DNA from: Cucumis sativus
Lineage: Eukaryota > Streptophyta > Magnoliopsida > Cucurbitales > Cucurbitaceae
Assembly (NCBI RefSeq): GCF_000004075.3
Contig: NC_026660.2
Span: 22,447,498 to 22,511,497, forward strand
DNA: 64,000 nucleotides
Direction of reading: 5' to 3'
The position numbers and the translations under genes were made by a program. The notes beneath the pieces are model-generated. The model did not search any database, was not told where the DNA came from, and saw only the letters and a program-made list of their open reading frames with translations. Every line of letters starts with the position of its first letter. Within the stretch, counting starts at the first letter, position 1. Positions 40,701 through 53,725 of this stretch are shown here, one piece after another.

Positions 40701-43700
40701 TTCATCACAAATAAATTTATCTTTTGTTACTCATAATTTTTTTCAATTTTATAAAAATATGCTATTTGTTTTTATTAGATTTGTATTAAAAATATTTCTC
40801 TAATGATACATGACAAGAAAAATAAATAGATAGATAAAAGGTGAATTCTAATAAAATTATTGAAAATATTTATAAATACTACGACTAAATATTAAATAAA
40901 AATAATATTTATAAATTTCATTTGAAAAATATAATAAAAAATCAAATAAATTAAGTCAAGGGAAGTCTTGATGGTCAAATATTGTGACTTTTCAATTATA
41001 TATATATTAATAGTCCAACAAAATTCTATCATAAAATTTGAATAACAATATTAATAGTTATAATGTAAACATTTATTATAATTGTATGCACTAAATCATG
41101 TATTTCTATTTTTAAATTGAGGAATGGAAATAGAACATTCAATCTCTTATACTCGATAAAATTTAAAAGTACATATATCTATAATTTAAACAAATGTAAG
41201 ATATAAGAATTTAAATTGTAAGATGAAAATATTGAGTTGGCAAACGAATCCCAGCCGTCCAGATTTGAGAATAAAGGATTGTACGGTGGGATTTTGGATT
41301 TTGGAGCTGGTTGGTTTTGGTGGAGTTGACTGCCTCCCAAATCAAATTATGATTTTAAAATGTAACCGTTTTAGGAAAACGTTTTTGTTTTTTTTTGTGT
41401 TTTTTTTCCATTCCACTATTTATCTTATAAATAAGTCAAACTATTATGTAAATAATAATAACAATAATAATATTATGTATTTTTAGTCCAAAGTTTTAAA
41501 GAATACATGTGTATTGGTCTCCAGAGTTTTTTAGTTGATAGTTTTTTTAAAATAAGTTTGAAAATCTTTCAAACAATTTTATATTTTTAATTTAAAAAAA
41601 TTGTATTAGATGACAAAAGTATTTAAAAAAAAACTAGTTTATAGCACATCTCTTTTTGTATATTATAAATATGACAAGTAGTTAGATATATAGACCTCTA
41701 TCAAAAGGTTATTTGTTTTTAAATTTATTATTTTTGCAATTTAAAAAGTGTAGTGACATAGCTCTAGTTTTTTTTTTTTTTTTTGTTATTTTTGTAAACA
41801 CTTATTGTTTTAAATAATTATATGATATTTTTGAATTAGAAGAATAATTTCTAAAATTTATATTTTCAAAAACTAAATAAAAATACTTCTAAATCTACGT
41901 TTAAATATTCAGGACAAAAATTGTACATTTTGAAAACTCTTAAACCAAATATAAGAACTAAAAAGGATTTTTTTTAATTAATAAACTTTATTTTGAAATA
42001 TAGAAAAATGAAAAAAAATTTATAAACATGGCAAAATATTATTTATACATGTCGATTACCATCTATCATTTATTCGTATACTGTAAAAATTTTCTATGCT
42101 CGTAAATGTTTTTCACTAGTTTTGATATTTAAAACAATATTTTTTAATCTATTCCATCTTTTTTCATCGAAATTTCACATATTTCTCACTCAAACTTAAT
42201 CTAATGCAAATTTTACTTGTTTTTTACCACAAAAATCACAATTTTTTTTAAAAATAAAATAAATAATAAAGAATGTGTAGATATGCAAAAAGAATGACCA
42301 TCCTAAAGAAACGTTAACATAAGAAACCATAACTTCCTTACGACAACAATAAAGAATCACATTAAGAACTTCTCTATAATTAACTACATTATTTAGAGCA
42401 TATTCATTTAAATATTGGAACACGGTTTAATCTAATATATTTTTCCTTGATATCATTTGGTTTGACACTATACTTGTACCACTGTACATGCTACACTTTG
42501 AAATTTCGAACATGTTATGATTTGTGAGGAAGTGTCACTGTCGAACAAACCACTATATTATTAGGTAGCTAAATTTATATGCTTTTACGAGTATTGTTAT
42601 TATTATTATTTTCTATAGTAGTTTGATATATATATTTATATATGTTATTGAACATACTTTAATAGAGATACACCATTGACCAAACAAAGATACTCGATGC
42701 AATATCTAATAATCACTAATCATTTTTCATTAGTTGTCGTAATTAATGATTTTTTAAACATCATTTCCATTAATATTAACATTACAGTTATGAAAATACG
42801 CTTCGATTTTTTAAAGAAAAAGCTAAAAAACTATATAAAAAAAAAGATAGTTGCTAGTCATCAAATGTGTTACAAGATACAAACTCACTTTAGTAGTGAA
42901 AAAAAGATGAAACAAAAACAATTTCTCTCCATTTTTACCGATAAAACACATAATTAGGTTTACGATCATCTAGACATCTAACTTCTCAATCAATGATGCG
43001 TTATTTCAACTAACTCAATTATGGCTTTGGAAGGTATTAAAGTAAGAGGGAGTTTGAAAGGGAATTATTTTTTAATTGACATATATGTGTGTGATTTAAA
43101 AGGGAGCATCTCTCACCAATTAAAGTGCCAAAACCTTTGGTCAAAAGAGAGAGATGTGTGTGGCTGCTTTTTTATTCTAATAACATGCTTTTATGTTTCT
43201 TCCTTTTTCCTCACAAAGCTTATACATATGGTCGGTGGCTAATTCCCATCCTCCACATAAATCTTTTCACATTTTTGGTCTATAATGTGCTAGCCAAAGT
43301 CATGGACAACCAATAACTCACTGTATCTGCAATAGTAGATATTGAATATACACTTTCATGTGTGTATGTTTTTCGTGTCACTTCTTCAAAATGTCTCATA
43401 CCAATGGAGACAATTGTCCTCACTTATATACGCATTATCATATCTTTATCTAACCAATGTGTAACGTTGTGACATATCGCTTATGTTGTTGTATGTTGAT
43501 AAGGGCGTATCTAGTGGTAGATCTCATTTGTCCTTTTCGATTAGAATGAGATGCTTCTTGGAATACAATGTGGTTGGATACGGTGTTTTGTTGATGGACA
43601 AATAGTTAATAACATTTCATATTCAAAATCAACTTTTTTTTTCTTAGCATGATTCCCTGTTTTATGAATATAAATAATGAAAAATTGTTAGGAATAACAC

Positions 43701-45798
43701 ATGAAGTGTAACTATTTCCAAAATATAGTAAGAATTTTAAATTGACTCCAGAAGATTTGGTGAATTTTGCTATATTTTTCCAATAGTTTCAATATTTTTC
43801 TATTCATAAAAACGTATGTGGAATAATTTGGATCTTTTGTTTTAAAATTATTAAACTTATAAACATTAATTTTTTACGATGAATTTCATTTTTCAATGTT
43901 TAATATATACAATAGTTTTTGGATTATTAAGAGCATCAAAGTCACTCTAAAAAAAACTAAATGCAAAATTTTAGAAACCTTACAGACAAAAAGTTAGTTA
44001 GGTCAATATCACCATTTGATTTGAAAAAAAAGACAAACATTTCTATTGATTAATGTTCTTTCAACGTGTAAATTAAATTAAGAGACAAAGTCTTCCCTCA
44101 CACGTTTATTTGTTACTATCTATCTAAACTTTTCGTCAATGAACCATTGCACGTGTCCAAACATTCTATAAACTTTAGTCAATTAATTTGATTTTTCGAT
44201 CTATTATACTCAATCGTATTTTGGAGAAATAAAAGAAACGTGCAATTGGAAAATAAAAAACAAAGGGGTTACAATAATTAAGCCACTTTTGGACAGTGAA
44301 TAAGGACCCACATAAACATAGAGGGTGAATCTTACCAAATTCTATTCCTTTGTGACTTCAATTAAATGGTTGGTTTCAAATTTAATTTGACCTCTTTTTT
44401 CTCTTCACCAAAATGCCCAGCTGGCAGCTTGTGTGCCTTTGTGATCTTTCCCACGTGACAATTCACAATTACTTTTTCTACATTGTGTTTTTCTTTGCCC
44501 CTTCGCCTTGCGACACGTCGGATATATTTTTGTTGCATTCACCAATCACAATATTATTAAATTAATACCAATGTTGATTTTTCATAATCATGTGTTCATA
44601 TATATATATATAATATAAGTTGTGTTGTTTTCTTATTTTATTAAGTAGGATTTAATTAATTATCCAAAATTGAAGTAACATGGAGTTTGATTTTCTTGGG
44701 TTTAGCCCATAAATATTGTATTTAATTTTATAAATGTCACTTTCAAATTTTTTAAGATTAAATAAAAATTAATATTTAATATTTAAGATGAGAGAGGTTA
44801 ATGTATATATACTTTTTATATATATATATATGTGAGTGTTGTTGGATGCTACAAACATTTGAACTATATCTACATTTTTTAACATTAGGTCAATCCACGA
44901 TGGTTAGCTTTCGAAATATATACACTAAATAAAAGATAATTGTTACATATATTTAAGGGACGTTTGCAAAAACAGTAAATTTTTATTTATGATAATAAAA
45001 TTCATGTCATTATATTTTCTAAATTGTAAAAGTAGCATAGTCGTTTAATAGTTTTTTGATACCTATTTGATATATCAAATTACTCGTCATATTTGTTATA
45101 TGCAAAAAAAATGTGTTATGAACAATTTTTTCTCTATAAATTTTGTTGTTATTTGATACAATTTTCCTATATTTAATAGTAAATATGTTTTTTTTTTTGT
45201 TTTTGGTTTTGAAAATTGAGTTTATAAGCAGTGATTGTGCATATTAATCTAGTTGTTTTTTTAAATATATTTTTAAAAGTGTTTTAGAAACTAAAGTTAA
45301 AAGTTTAAAAAGATTTTTTTTTTTTTTTACTTAACTACCTTGTTTAAACCACTAATTCTTGAACAGAAAGTTTTGAACGTGAACCATTATAAGTTTATGT
45401 TAATCGACCAAAACTTTCTTCTACTTTTTAAAAGTAGAGTGAACTGAAAACAAAAAAAAAAACTCATATTTTTCTTTTATTGTACAAGAATGAAAATCAT
45501 AAAAAAAAAATAGAAAAAAGAATATATTTTTTAAATCATAGACTAAAATAGTGTTAGTTTATTTTCCAAATTTAAATCAATTGGTAAACAAAATTCCATT
45601 GGTTGGAATTGGAAAAGAAAAAGGATCATTTTTCAATATTCACAAAACCAATGGCTATTTTTCGAAACTAAACACTAAAGTAAAGTTATGGTTATTTTGT
45701 TGCCACGTCATCATCAACGATAAAACTGATAATGGGATTAGAGATAACTTTCTGTGTAGCAAACGACTCGCCGGTGCAGAGACACACAACGGCAAATA
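37745..45798. other. 8-kb divergent spacer between the hexokinase and dehydrogenase-like genes
   Basis: The right flank of the hexokinase (to about 38060) is GC-richer promoter/leader sequence. The remainder is very AT-rich, with degraded fold-back copies (about 38715-38880 and 42011-42114), (AAT)n near 39474-39490 and TA runs near 44600 and 44818. An island at 39120-39460 is distinctly richer in G and C. A G-box-like CCACGTGAC lies near 44451. The short ORFs at 43021-43242 and elsewhere show no recognisable product. Confidence 0.45.
42011..42114. repeat. Fold-back AT-rich element, copy near 42 kb
   Basis: The left arm is AAAAAAAATTTATAAACATG, followed by GCAAAAT. The reverse complement of the right arm reads AAAAACATTTACGAGCATAG, followed by AAAATTTTT. 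TCTATCAT lies in the centre. It is related to the other fold-back copies but more diverged. Confidence 0.45.
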
Positions 45799-48700
45799 AT
45801 GGCGGGAGCTTTCTTCCGTTTGAAAACCTTCTCTCCCATGGCCATGGCCAACGCCGACATTCAACTCCCGCTTCAACTCCCGCTTCAACTCCCTCTGAAT
45901 GTTCGCAATTCTAGAGTTTTGGTACTCGGAGGCACCGGCCGGGTCGGAGCATCCACTGCCATTGCTCTCTCACAGTTCTGTCCAGACCTTCAGATCGTGA
46001 TCGGTGGTCGTAACAGGTGATTCTTACTTGTTTTTTTGAATTAAGGATAGTTTTATATCTTCGTTGACATGTTTGAATAATGAATTGGAACTACTTCGCT
46101 CTTCTGTTTATCTCTGCATTTCGAAGTCGAAACTATCCGGTATTTCCTCGTGTAGAACTTTGTTTTTACAAACCGAAACTGTTTTTGTACTGATTGTTAG
46201 TGGATAACGAAGAGCGTTTTTCTAATTTGACATTCAGAATGATTTAAAATGCGTACTGTGATAGGGCAAAGGGTGAAGCTATGGTCGGGACACTCGGGAG
46301 AAATTCTCGGTTTGTGGAAGTTGATGTTGATAATGTAGATATGTTGGAGGCTGCTTTGAGTGGTATGCTGATTCTTCTGATTAATATACGATTTTAGTCT
46401 TTTGGATCAGTTTCGTTTCGTTTGTGAAATATTTCCATGTTTAAGAATCTTTTTTGTGTCCTTTTCATTTTCCTCATTTCAATGAAGATTCAAAATTAGA
46501 AACTTAAGCAGTCAAATTATGATCAATTCAATGGTTTAATTTTCTCAAAGATAAAGTTGAATTCAACCCACAAGGAAATAATATCATACATAAAGTTTTA
46601 CCTTCAAGGCTACGAAAAGAGTTGTGTGAAATACAAGATATCGTAGTTCAAGGATTTTTTCTTCTCTTTCTTTCAAATTTTGAATAGCGCTATCTTTGCC
46701 TTTTTTTTATCATTATTATTATGAATACTCTCTTAGTTCAGTTGCCTATTTATGGAAGTTCCAACACACATGGACAGTCCTGCACCTGTTGACGGCCTTC
46801 TATTTTTTTGTTTACACTACACAGTTAATGCCTTTTTTTTAAAGTTTCAGCTCTGAATATCTGACAAATAACATGGTATTTGTCTCTTGATGTCGTGTAT
46901 TATTAATTTCACGACCTTTTTTTACTGCAAAGACTGTCAAGAGTCAATCGATTTTTGGTGGTTCTGATTTCTGATGTGCCTTTGAAAATATTTTGGTTTA
47001 TTTACAACAGGATTGGTAAAATGGCATACCCATCAATTTATCATCCCTTTACTTATTTTTTTATTTTCTTAATAAATGATCTTTTTATGGTCTAAGAATA
47101 TTAAGAATGAAGGTATTCTTTAGTTGCAGATACCTTGATTTATGATGTCTACCTGGATCAAAACACGTGAAAACCTTGCACCTTAAACCAAAGTTGTTTA
47201 AGTGTCTAACATTTTTGCTACCAAGGGCACTTAACTGAAATTTGTAACTGTCATTACAGACGTGGATCTTGTAGTTCATACGGCTGGACCTTTCCAGCAG
47301 ACAGAGAAGTGCACTGTACTTGAAGCTTCCATAAATACCAAGGAAAGAGCTGCATTTGCATTAAAGATCTCTCTCATATGACTGTATATTGATGAGTTTC
47401 TTTGTCTATCTGCAGACAGCCTATGTTGATGTCTGTGACGATACAGAGTATTCACAAAAAGCAAAATCTTTCAGGAATAAAGCTATCGATGCAAACATTC
47501 CAGCTATTACAACTGCTGGCATTTACCCTGGAGTTAGCAATGGTACATAATATCCATGTTCTTATTGTGCACTCCGCACTCGTATGTTGATAGTTCCTAT
47601 TATGTGATGATGCTTAATCCCTTAAATGTAATAGTGTTTATCTATTTCTTTGGCCCTGAAAGTTATGTAACACAAATATTTTGTAAACAATGGACCAGTG
47701 GTTATAGGTTGAAGTTCAAGGTTCAGTGGGAAGTAAATGCAATATATTCAAATCAATATTTTCGTCTAACTGATAAGTCTTTTCTGTTGTACCATGCCAG
47801 TAATGGCATCAGAGCTTGTACGTGCTGTGAGAGATGAAAGCAAGGGTGAGCCCGAGAGGCTAAGGTGAAGTCCCTGATACCGCGTGACTGATCAATAAGC
47901 CTCATGACTAAGCATAAAGCATACTTTTCCTCATCACTTATAATTCAATAATGTATTGGTGCATAAAATGGTAAACTAATTCCCAGTGCAGACGGGGGAT
48001 AAGCCTCATCTACAGATTTCTTTTGAGGAGTTTCCTTAGCTTCAAGATTTTGTGCGAAAATGGAAGAGAACCATATCAAAAGATTTTGGATTTCAATGCC
48101 TTCATATGTTTTATATTATTATCATTATCAGATACCTGTTTCATTTTAAACCTGTTATGGAGGCAGGAACGGATATACTTTATATCCATTTTGGTCCATT
48201 TCAATTCTGTAGTATTTTTGAAGCAGAACCGTGCCATACATACTGTTTTGGAGATGTAATTAATGCTTACATTTAGAATCTTAATGTCATCTTTCTTTGC
48301 AAGTTCATTTCAGAGAAGGTTTCAGTTAAAACTAGAAAACTTTGAAGTTGTTCATATAACTAAATATAAAAATTAACATGGTGCTCTTTCTTCTGCAACT
48401 AAATGTAAATTCTTGTCTCAGATTCTACTACTACACTGCAGGCACTGGTGGTGCTGGCCCAACTATATTAGCTACCAGTTTCTTACTTCTGGGAGAGGAG
48501 GTGGTCGCCTATAATAAAGGTCAGTTATCGACTGAAACTTGTGTGTGTTTGTGTCATATGTCAATTCTGCATCGCATTCTGAGTGGCGACTGATGCACTG
48601 CACATGACCTTGGAATCAGGGGAACAGCTCAAACTAAAACCTTATAGTGGAATGCTCAACATTGACTTCGGAAAAGGAATTGGGAAAAGAGATGTATTTC

Positions 48701-50270
48701 TGCTGTAAGTTCATTCTATGTAGCAAAACTATTGATCATGCAATACTTCATAAGTATGTAGTGTTTTACTTTTAACCGATCATAGGAAAGCTCTTGGACA
48801 GACCTACGTGCTTTTACAGTTCAAACTGTGTATATCATAAAACAATCATAGGCATCCATTATCTAAAGTTCTAAACTAAGCTGATGGTTTCAAGTCGTGG
48901 TTTAAAGAATATTATTAATAGCCCTCCATTCCTTTCATCAACTTTAAGGATTGCAGTTTTTGCTTGCTCGTTTGATGATGACATGCAATTGACGCCACTT
49001 GTGGGAAAAAATTGACTTCTTTGCTTTGAAACGCGTAAACTGCATCTTGAGTGAATGTATGTTTATTTCAGGAATTTACCAGAGGTAAGAACTGCTCATG
49101 AAATCCTGGGAGTGCCGACAGTCAGTGCTCGTTTTGGAACTGCACCATTTTTTTGGAATTGGGGAATGGTGGCCTTGACAAATCTTCTTCCGTTGGTACG
49201 AGTTGAATGCTATATTTTTATCATTAACTGGTCAAGTTAGCTCTTACAAATTTTATGTCAAAGGAACTCTTTCCTGAAACCGGACAATGGCCGCTAAATA
49301 ACTTTATTTAACTTTGCGTTTGGTTGTGATTTTCTATCAACAACGCTGATTTTGAAGAAACTTCTTACTCTGTCTTGCAGTTGATGGATACCATCGTGCA
49401 AGATATTGGAAAGTTTTCTATATAAATTATCAAGAATCAATATAACATACAACTTACCTCTCCAATCAAACATCACGTACAATGAACAACGGCTCCTATA
49501 CCAATAGAAGATTGACTGATTGATGCAGGAATATTTTAGAGATAGAAGCAAAGTTCAAAATTTGGTTCAACTGTTCGATCCTTTTGTTCGAGCATTTGAT
49601 GGTCTTGCTGGAGAACGTGTATCCATGAGGGTGAGACAAAATTTCTTAAGAAGTTTGAATGTGTATAAAAAGTTTCCTAATCCTTGCTTTCTTATGTAGG
49701 TTGATTTGGAATGTTCAAATGGGCGAAACACTGTGGGTATTTTCAGTCATCGGAGGCTCTCCCAGTAAGAGTTTTCCCCCTCCTCCCCTCTTAAGAGCCG
49801 TTCTCAATCAACTTCCAGTTGTATTTATGCAATATGAACTCCATATGTTCTTCAAATATTGAGTTATATTTGAACTCTTTCAGATCAGTGGGATATTCAA
49901 CAGCTGCATTTGCACTTGCTGTTCTTGAGGGAAGCACACAACCTGGAGTTTGGTTCCCTGAAGAGGTATTGTATCTGAAATATTTACCCAGAAAGTTTGT
50001 CATTGGCTTTAAATATAATCGCATCTATCTATAGCCCGAAGGAATAGCAATTGAGGCGAGGGAAGTTCTTCTAAGACGCGCTGCCCAAGGGACGATCAAT
50101 TTTGTAATGAACAAGTACGATGATCTAACCGATTCCAATGAGTATACAGGTATATATTGTTTAGTACTTCATCTTTTCGGATTATCATAATCACCTATTG
50201 TAATCTCAACAGGCCTCCATGGATGGTTGAAACAGAGCCTAAAGAACTTGGGTTAGGAATATATGTCTGA
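45799..50270 (+). CDS. Saccharopine dehydrogenase-like NAD(P)-binding oxidoreductase
   Basis: Thirteen exons: 45799-46016, 46265-46362, 47260-47342, 47416-47542, 47801-47864, 48422-48519, 48620-48704, 49072-49195, 49529-49630, 49700-49764, 49884-49965, 50035-50114 and 50213-50270. They give 427 aa. The Rossmann motif VLVLGGTGRVG lies at 40-50, and VVHTAGPFQQTEKCTVLEA, IPAITTAGIYPGVSN, YYYTAGTGGAGPTILAT and FGTAPFFWNWGM follow. The family architecture is that of saccharopine dehydrogenase (Sacchrp_dh_NADP). The plant members of this clade (e.g. Arabidopsis At1g50450, predicted plastidial) have no proven substrate, so lysine catabolism should not be assumed. Residues 22-33 hold a threefold repeat of Gln-Leu-Pro-Leu. 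The intron after exon 3 starts with GA instead of GT; reading through it meets an in-frame TGA. Confidence 0.85.
47343..47415 (+). other. Non-canonical GA-AG intron of the dehydrogenase-like gene
   Basis: Homology needs EASINTK joined to TAYVDVCDD, and the acceptor (CTATCTGCAG) at 47415 is good. The donor site, however, reads AAG then GAAAGAG, where AAG then GTAAGAG would be a near-ideal donor. No GT lies at the junction. The nearest upstream GT that keeps the frame (47316) would remove nine residues. Confidence 0.7.
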
Positions 50271-51759
50271 CATTCCTCCACAACACCGAATCTTTCATTT
50301 GTCGACTTCCTTGTGTTGCACCCAATTGATGGTGTCATCTCTACCTAAAAGTGAGTTTGCGATAGCATTTTATTATGGTACAAGGTTATTTTAGCCGGTC
50401 AAAACCACTTTCCAAAATTGTCAAAAGTGTTTGACGTAAAAAGTTTTTTTAAGTTTAAATAATTTGAAAATAAATATAAGCAGTGCTTAAAAACATTTAT
50501 AACCGAATGAGTCGTTTAAATGTATATTTTTTTTAAAGTTCTTTCAAATTCACTTTAAATTTAATGGATCAATTTGACTCGATCGATCCGTTGATTTGGT
50601 TGTGCTTTATGAGGTACTGGAAATAATTTTTTGTTGGATTTTGATTTGATCAGGCTACTTCGTGGATAGCGGACGACAAGGGGAGATTCATGTAATTTAT
50701 GTAAGTGTATAATTTTCATGTGACGGTAAACTAGAAATTGAATGAGACTTTTGTGATACATTTGTATGTTTTGTTTTAGAAAATAAAAGGAATCTCCCTT
50801 TTTCTTTTCTTCTAACAAAGTGGACCTTTGTTTCAAGAAAACAACGAGTAAGCTTGCTTGACAGGCGAAACTTCGTTTTTATATGTTATGGAGGTCATGG
50901 TTATTGGTTAGGAGAACGACATATTTTAAGAAGTTTTCAAGGAAGTATTTGTAAGGTGTCATGAAAAATAACTTTGCCTAACACGATGCAATGTTTTCTT
51001 GAAAATTCATTTGGGAGTATACAAATTTTCTTTCTTCCTTTTGGATGATTATGCATTACATTGGTTGCTCATTCTCCAACCTAAGGTTTTGTTTAACACA
51101 AAGCGAAATGTAATCCATCAATGGTAATCTAAAAAGTGGTCTTAGTTGATTATACTTGTTTGTTAGGAGATGTTTGGAGTACTGGAATGTAATCATGATT
51201 ATTTGGAATAAGAGAAATGTTAAAAAGCGTGAGTTTGAGTATGGGCTTGAGTGACATCGTACATTGTCACAAACTCAACTTTTGCTAACCTTGCATTGAT
51301 GTGCATGAACACTCATTGGTTGCCCACTACACGTGCACACATTGTGTCACAGTCGCACTTTTGACAAGATGATCTCGTGGCACTTGTTCCCCCCTCGAAA
51401 ACAAGTCGGTCAATTTGAATCCAAATAGCCAGTGACACAATGGATGTATTTCGAAACCTCCACCCCAATGAATTTAGAGAAAAAGGTTTTTGCAAACGCT
51501 TGAAAGCATGTTGGAGAAAAGAGATGACGTTACATAGCTCTAAGCAATAAGGGACAAAAATACTATATCTAATAACTCGTGGGTATGACGGTATGATGAT
51601 AAGTTTTATCCTATATAGTACATTGTGAACAAAAAGGGAACGGACGGCTCGCATATGCTAATATATGAGATGACGTACTTAATAAAAATATTTGAAAAAA
51701 TAATAAAGTAATGTAAGGTGTTGGAGCGATCATTCGACCACGAGCAGTATGCCCTGGAC

Positions 51760-51821
51760 AAACATGACCACGACACTCCACACCTCGACCAAACATGACC
51801 ATGACACTCTGCACCTCGACT
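51760..51821. repeat. Tandem duplication, 2 x 31 bp
   Basis: Units beginning AAACATGACCACGACACTCC (51760-51790) and AAACATGACCATGACACTCT (51791-51821) differ at only a few positions. They sit beside a patch of CGACCACGA-like words, in a GC-richer segment of unknown nature. Confidence 0.85.
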
Positions 51822-52210
51822 CCAAACACATGGTTATTATGTACATAAATATGTATATATACGTGTATGTTTGTAAATATATGTATGTATAAAAGGTGGA
51901 ATTATATTAGAAAATAGGAATCCTTTTCCTTTTTAAAACGAAACTTTAGATTTGGAAACATTAAACATTTTTCGAGAGTTGATGATAAACCAAATAAAAA
52001 AAAAGGTATTTTTAAGTAACAATGTAGTTCATAAACTTTGATTTATAACGATTTAGTCTTTGAATTTTCAATTTTTATCATTTAGTCCCTAAAAGTTTGA
52101 TATTTAATAATTTAATCTAAGCACTTTCAAATTTGTAGAAATTCAATTATCACAACTCAGAAAAGAAATAGTTACAAATTTAGCCATTATATTCAAAATA
52201 ATTAAATACA

Positions 52211-52359
52211 TAGCAACATTTTAAAAAATTTGCAAATGATAGAAGTCTATTACTGATAGACTATGTTGCAAATATTGGTTTATCACGGAGCCTATCAGCG
52301 ATATAAGTTTATCAACAATAGATTTGGCTATATTTACAATTTCTTTTAAATGTTGCTAT
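52211..52359. repeat. Fold-back element with long clean arms
   Basis: The left arm is TAGCAACATTTTAAAAAATT, followed by TGCAAAT. The reverse complement of the right arm is TAGCAACATTTAAAAGAAAT, followed by TGTAAAT. The centre holds several TGATAGA/CTATCAGCGATA words. It is 149 bp and one of the clearest copies in the window. Confidence 0.7.
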
Positions 52360-53725
52360 ACCCATAATTATTATTTCTGAAATGGCTAACAATTACAATT
52401 ACCATAAAAAAAACACACGAGTTAATAACAAGTTCCAATTGGTATGCTAAAAAAATTATATCACACGTGCAACGGATATCAATATTATCACATGTGAAGC
52501 AAGTTTCTGTTGGTATACTAAAAAAAATCACAATAATATTATAAAATATTTGGTAGTATCTGTCAGAGCTCTTCAAGGAACTTACAAAAATAGATAGAAT
52601 TGCAGTTAAGAAGCTCAACATGGAATCATCTATTTAAAAAGCTCTTTCTGGATGGGGAAAATAAAACTTGCACTTACTAATAATGCAAGATCAATAACCT
52701 TAAACAATGAGTCAATATCTAAACTATGTTTCAAAAGTCATAATTACCTTTGGAACCTTTGTTCCTAACTTAAACTAAACACATACACACACAAAATCTA
52801 AATTGGCATTCATAAAACTTCATTCCAAAAAGCCATTTACAAAATGAAGTATTCGATGTCCAAATGTGTTCATAGTCAGTCTATATGTTCTATTTTTCTA
52901 TTTTTTTTTCCATAATACATCACTCTTTAAAGAACTAAAAAGAATAAAACAAGAACCACATACACTCCTTCATCAACATGAAGATCTGGAGTGTGTACTT
53001 TGTTACCCACAGATCGAAATTCGATAACAAGAGTAGAAAAAAGAAGAAAGTACGTCAAACCACTTGAAAACGAAATGCAGAAATGGTAATTACCACATTG
53101 TTGAAGGTCTAAACTGCAATGATCAGTCATCTTCTTTCATGTGTTAGCATCTTGTTAGAGACTCAGGCAGCTGCCATTAGTAGATGATGTAAGTTGTAAC
53201 ACAGTTGATAATTCATCTCTTCTGTATGTACATGGCACTCTATGAACTTGAACAACTACACGCTTCTTCTCTCTCATGAGATCCCCAAAAAAGATGGGGA
53301 GAAAATATTGTTCAAAGGAAAAGGAAAAACTTTGAAAAACTTCAAACCATCATCCTTCTTTTTGTTTTGTTTTAAAATGTCGTGTTCCCTCTTTTTCTTT
53401 TTTCACTCTATAATCAAATCTATCACTCTCAGTCTCAATCATATGAACAAGCTACAAGATGTAAATGAAGAACTGGAACACATTCATTTCACTTCCTTTT
53501 ATGGCGTTATGGTTGGTGAGTTAAGGATCAGACCTCCACCTCTTTTGCAAGATTTAGCCATCAGGAATCCTCTTGAACCAAATGTCAACTTTTGGCCATT
53601 TTCACTATGAGGAGTTAAACTGCTGCTGGATTTCTTGATTGAATGATCAATTATTTGATGAGCCCAAAAGTGTAAGACCTCTTTTGAATGCTTGAATTTG
53701 ATCATGACATGTTGGTACAGAGTTC

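Larger units (their letters stand above)
50271..53725. other. Convergent spacer between the dehydrogenase-like and TPR-J genes
   Basis: It contains 3' flanks of both genes, an unusual non-AT-rich stretch (about 51230-51700) that may be a decayed transposon, a 31-bp tandem duplication (51760-51821) and a clear fold-back copy (52211-52359). 52880-53725 may be 3' untranslated or downstream sequence of the TPR-J gene. The 122-codon plus-strand frame at 53242-53610 lies antisense to it and shows no recognisable domain. Confidence 0.45.

Noticed and set aside
38060..45790. Search for known microRNA precursors in the large gap
   Set aside because: I looked for mature sequences of common plant miRNA families (156-172, 319, 390-399, 408 and others) by eye and saw none. 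A proper hairpin search could not be run.
53242..53610. 122-codon plus-strand open frame
   Set aside because: It is antisense to probable 3' sequence of the TPR-J gene, with Phe/Leu-rich low-complexity translation and no homologue recognised.
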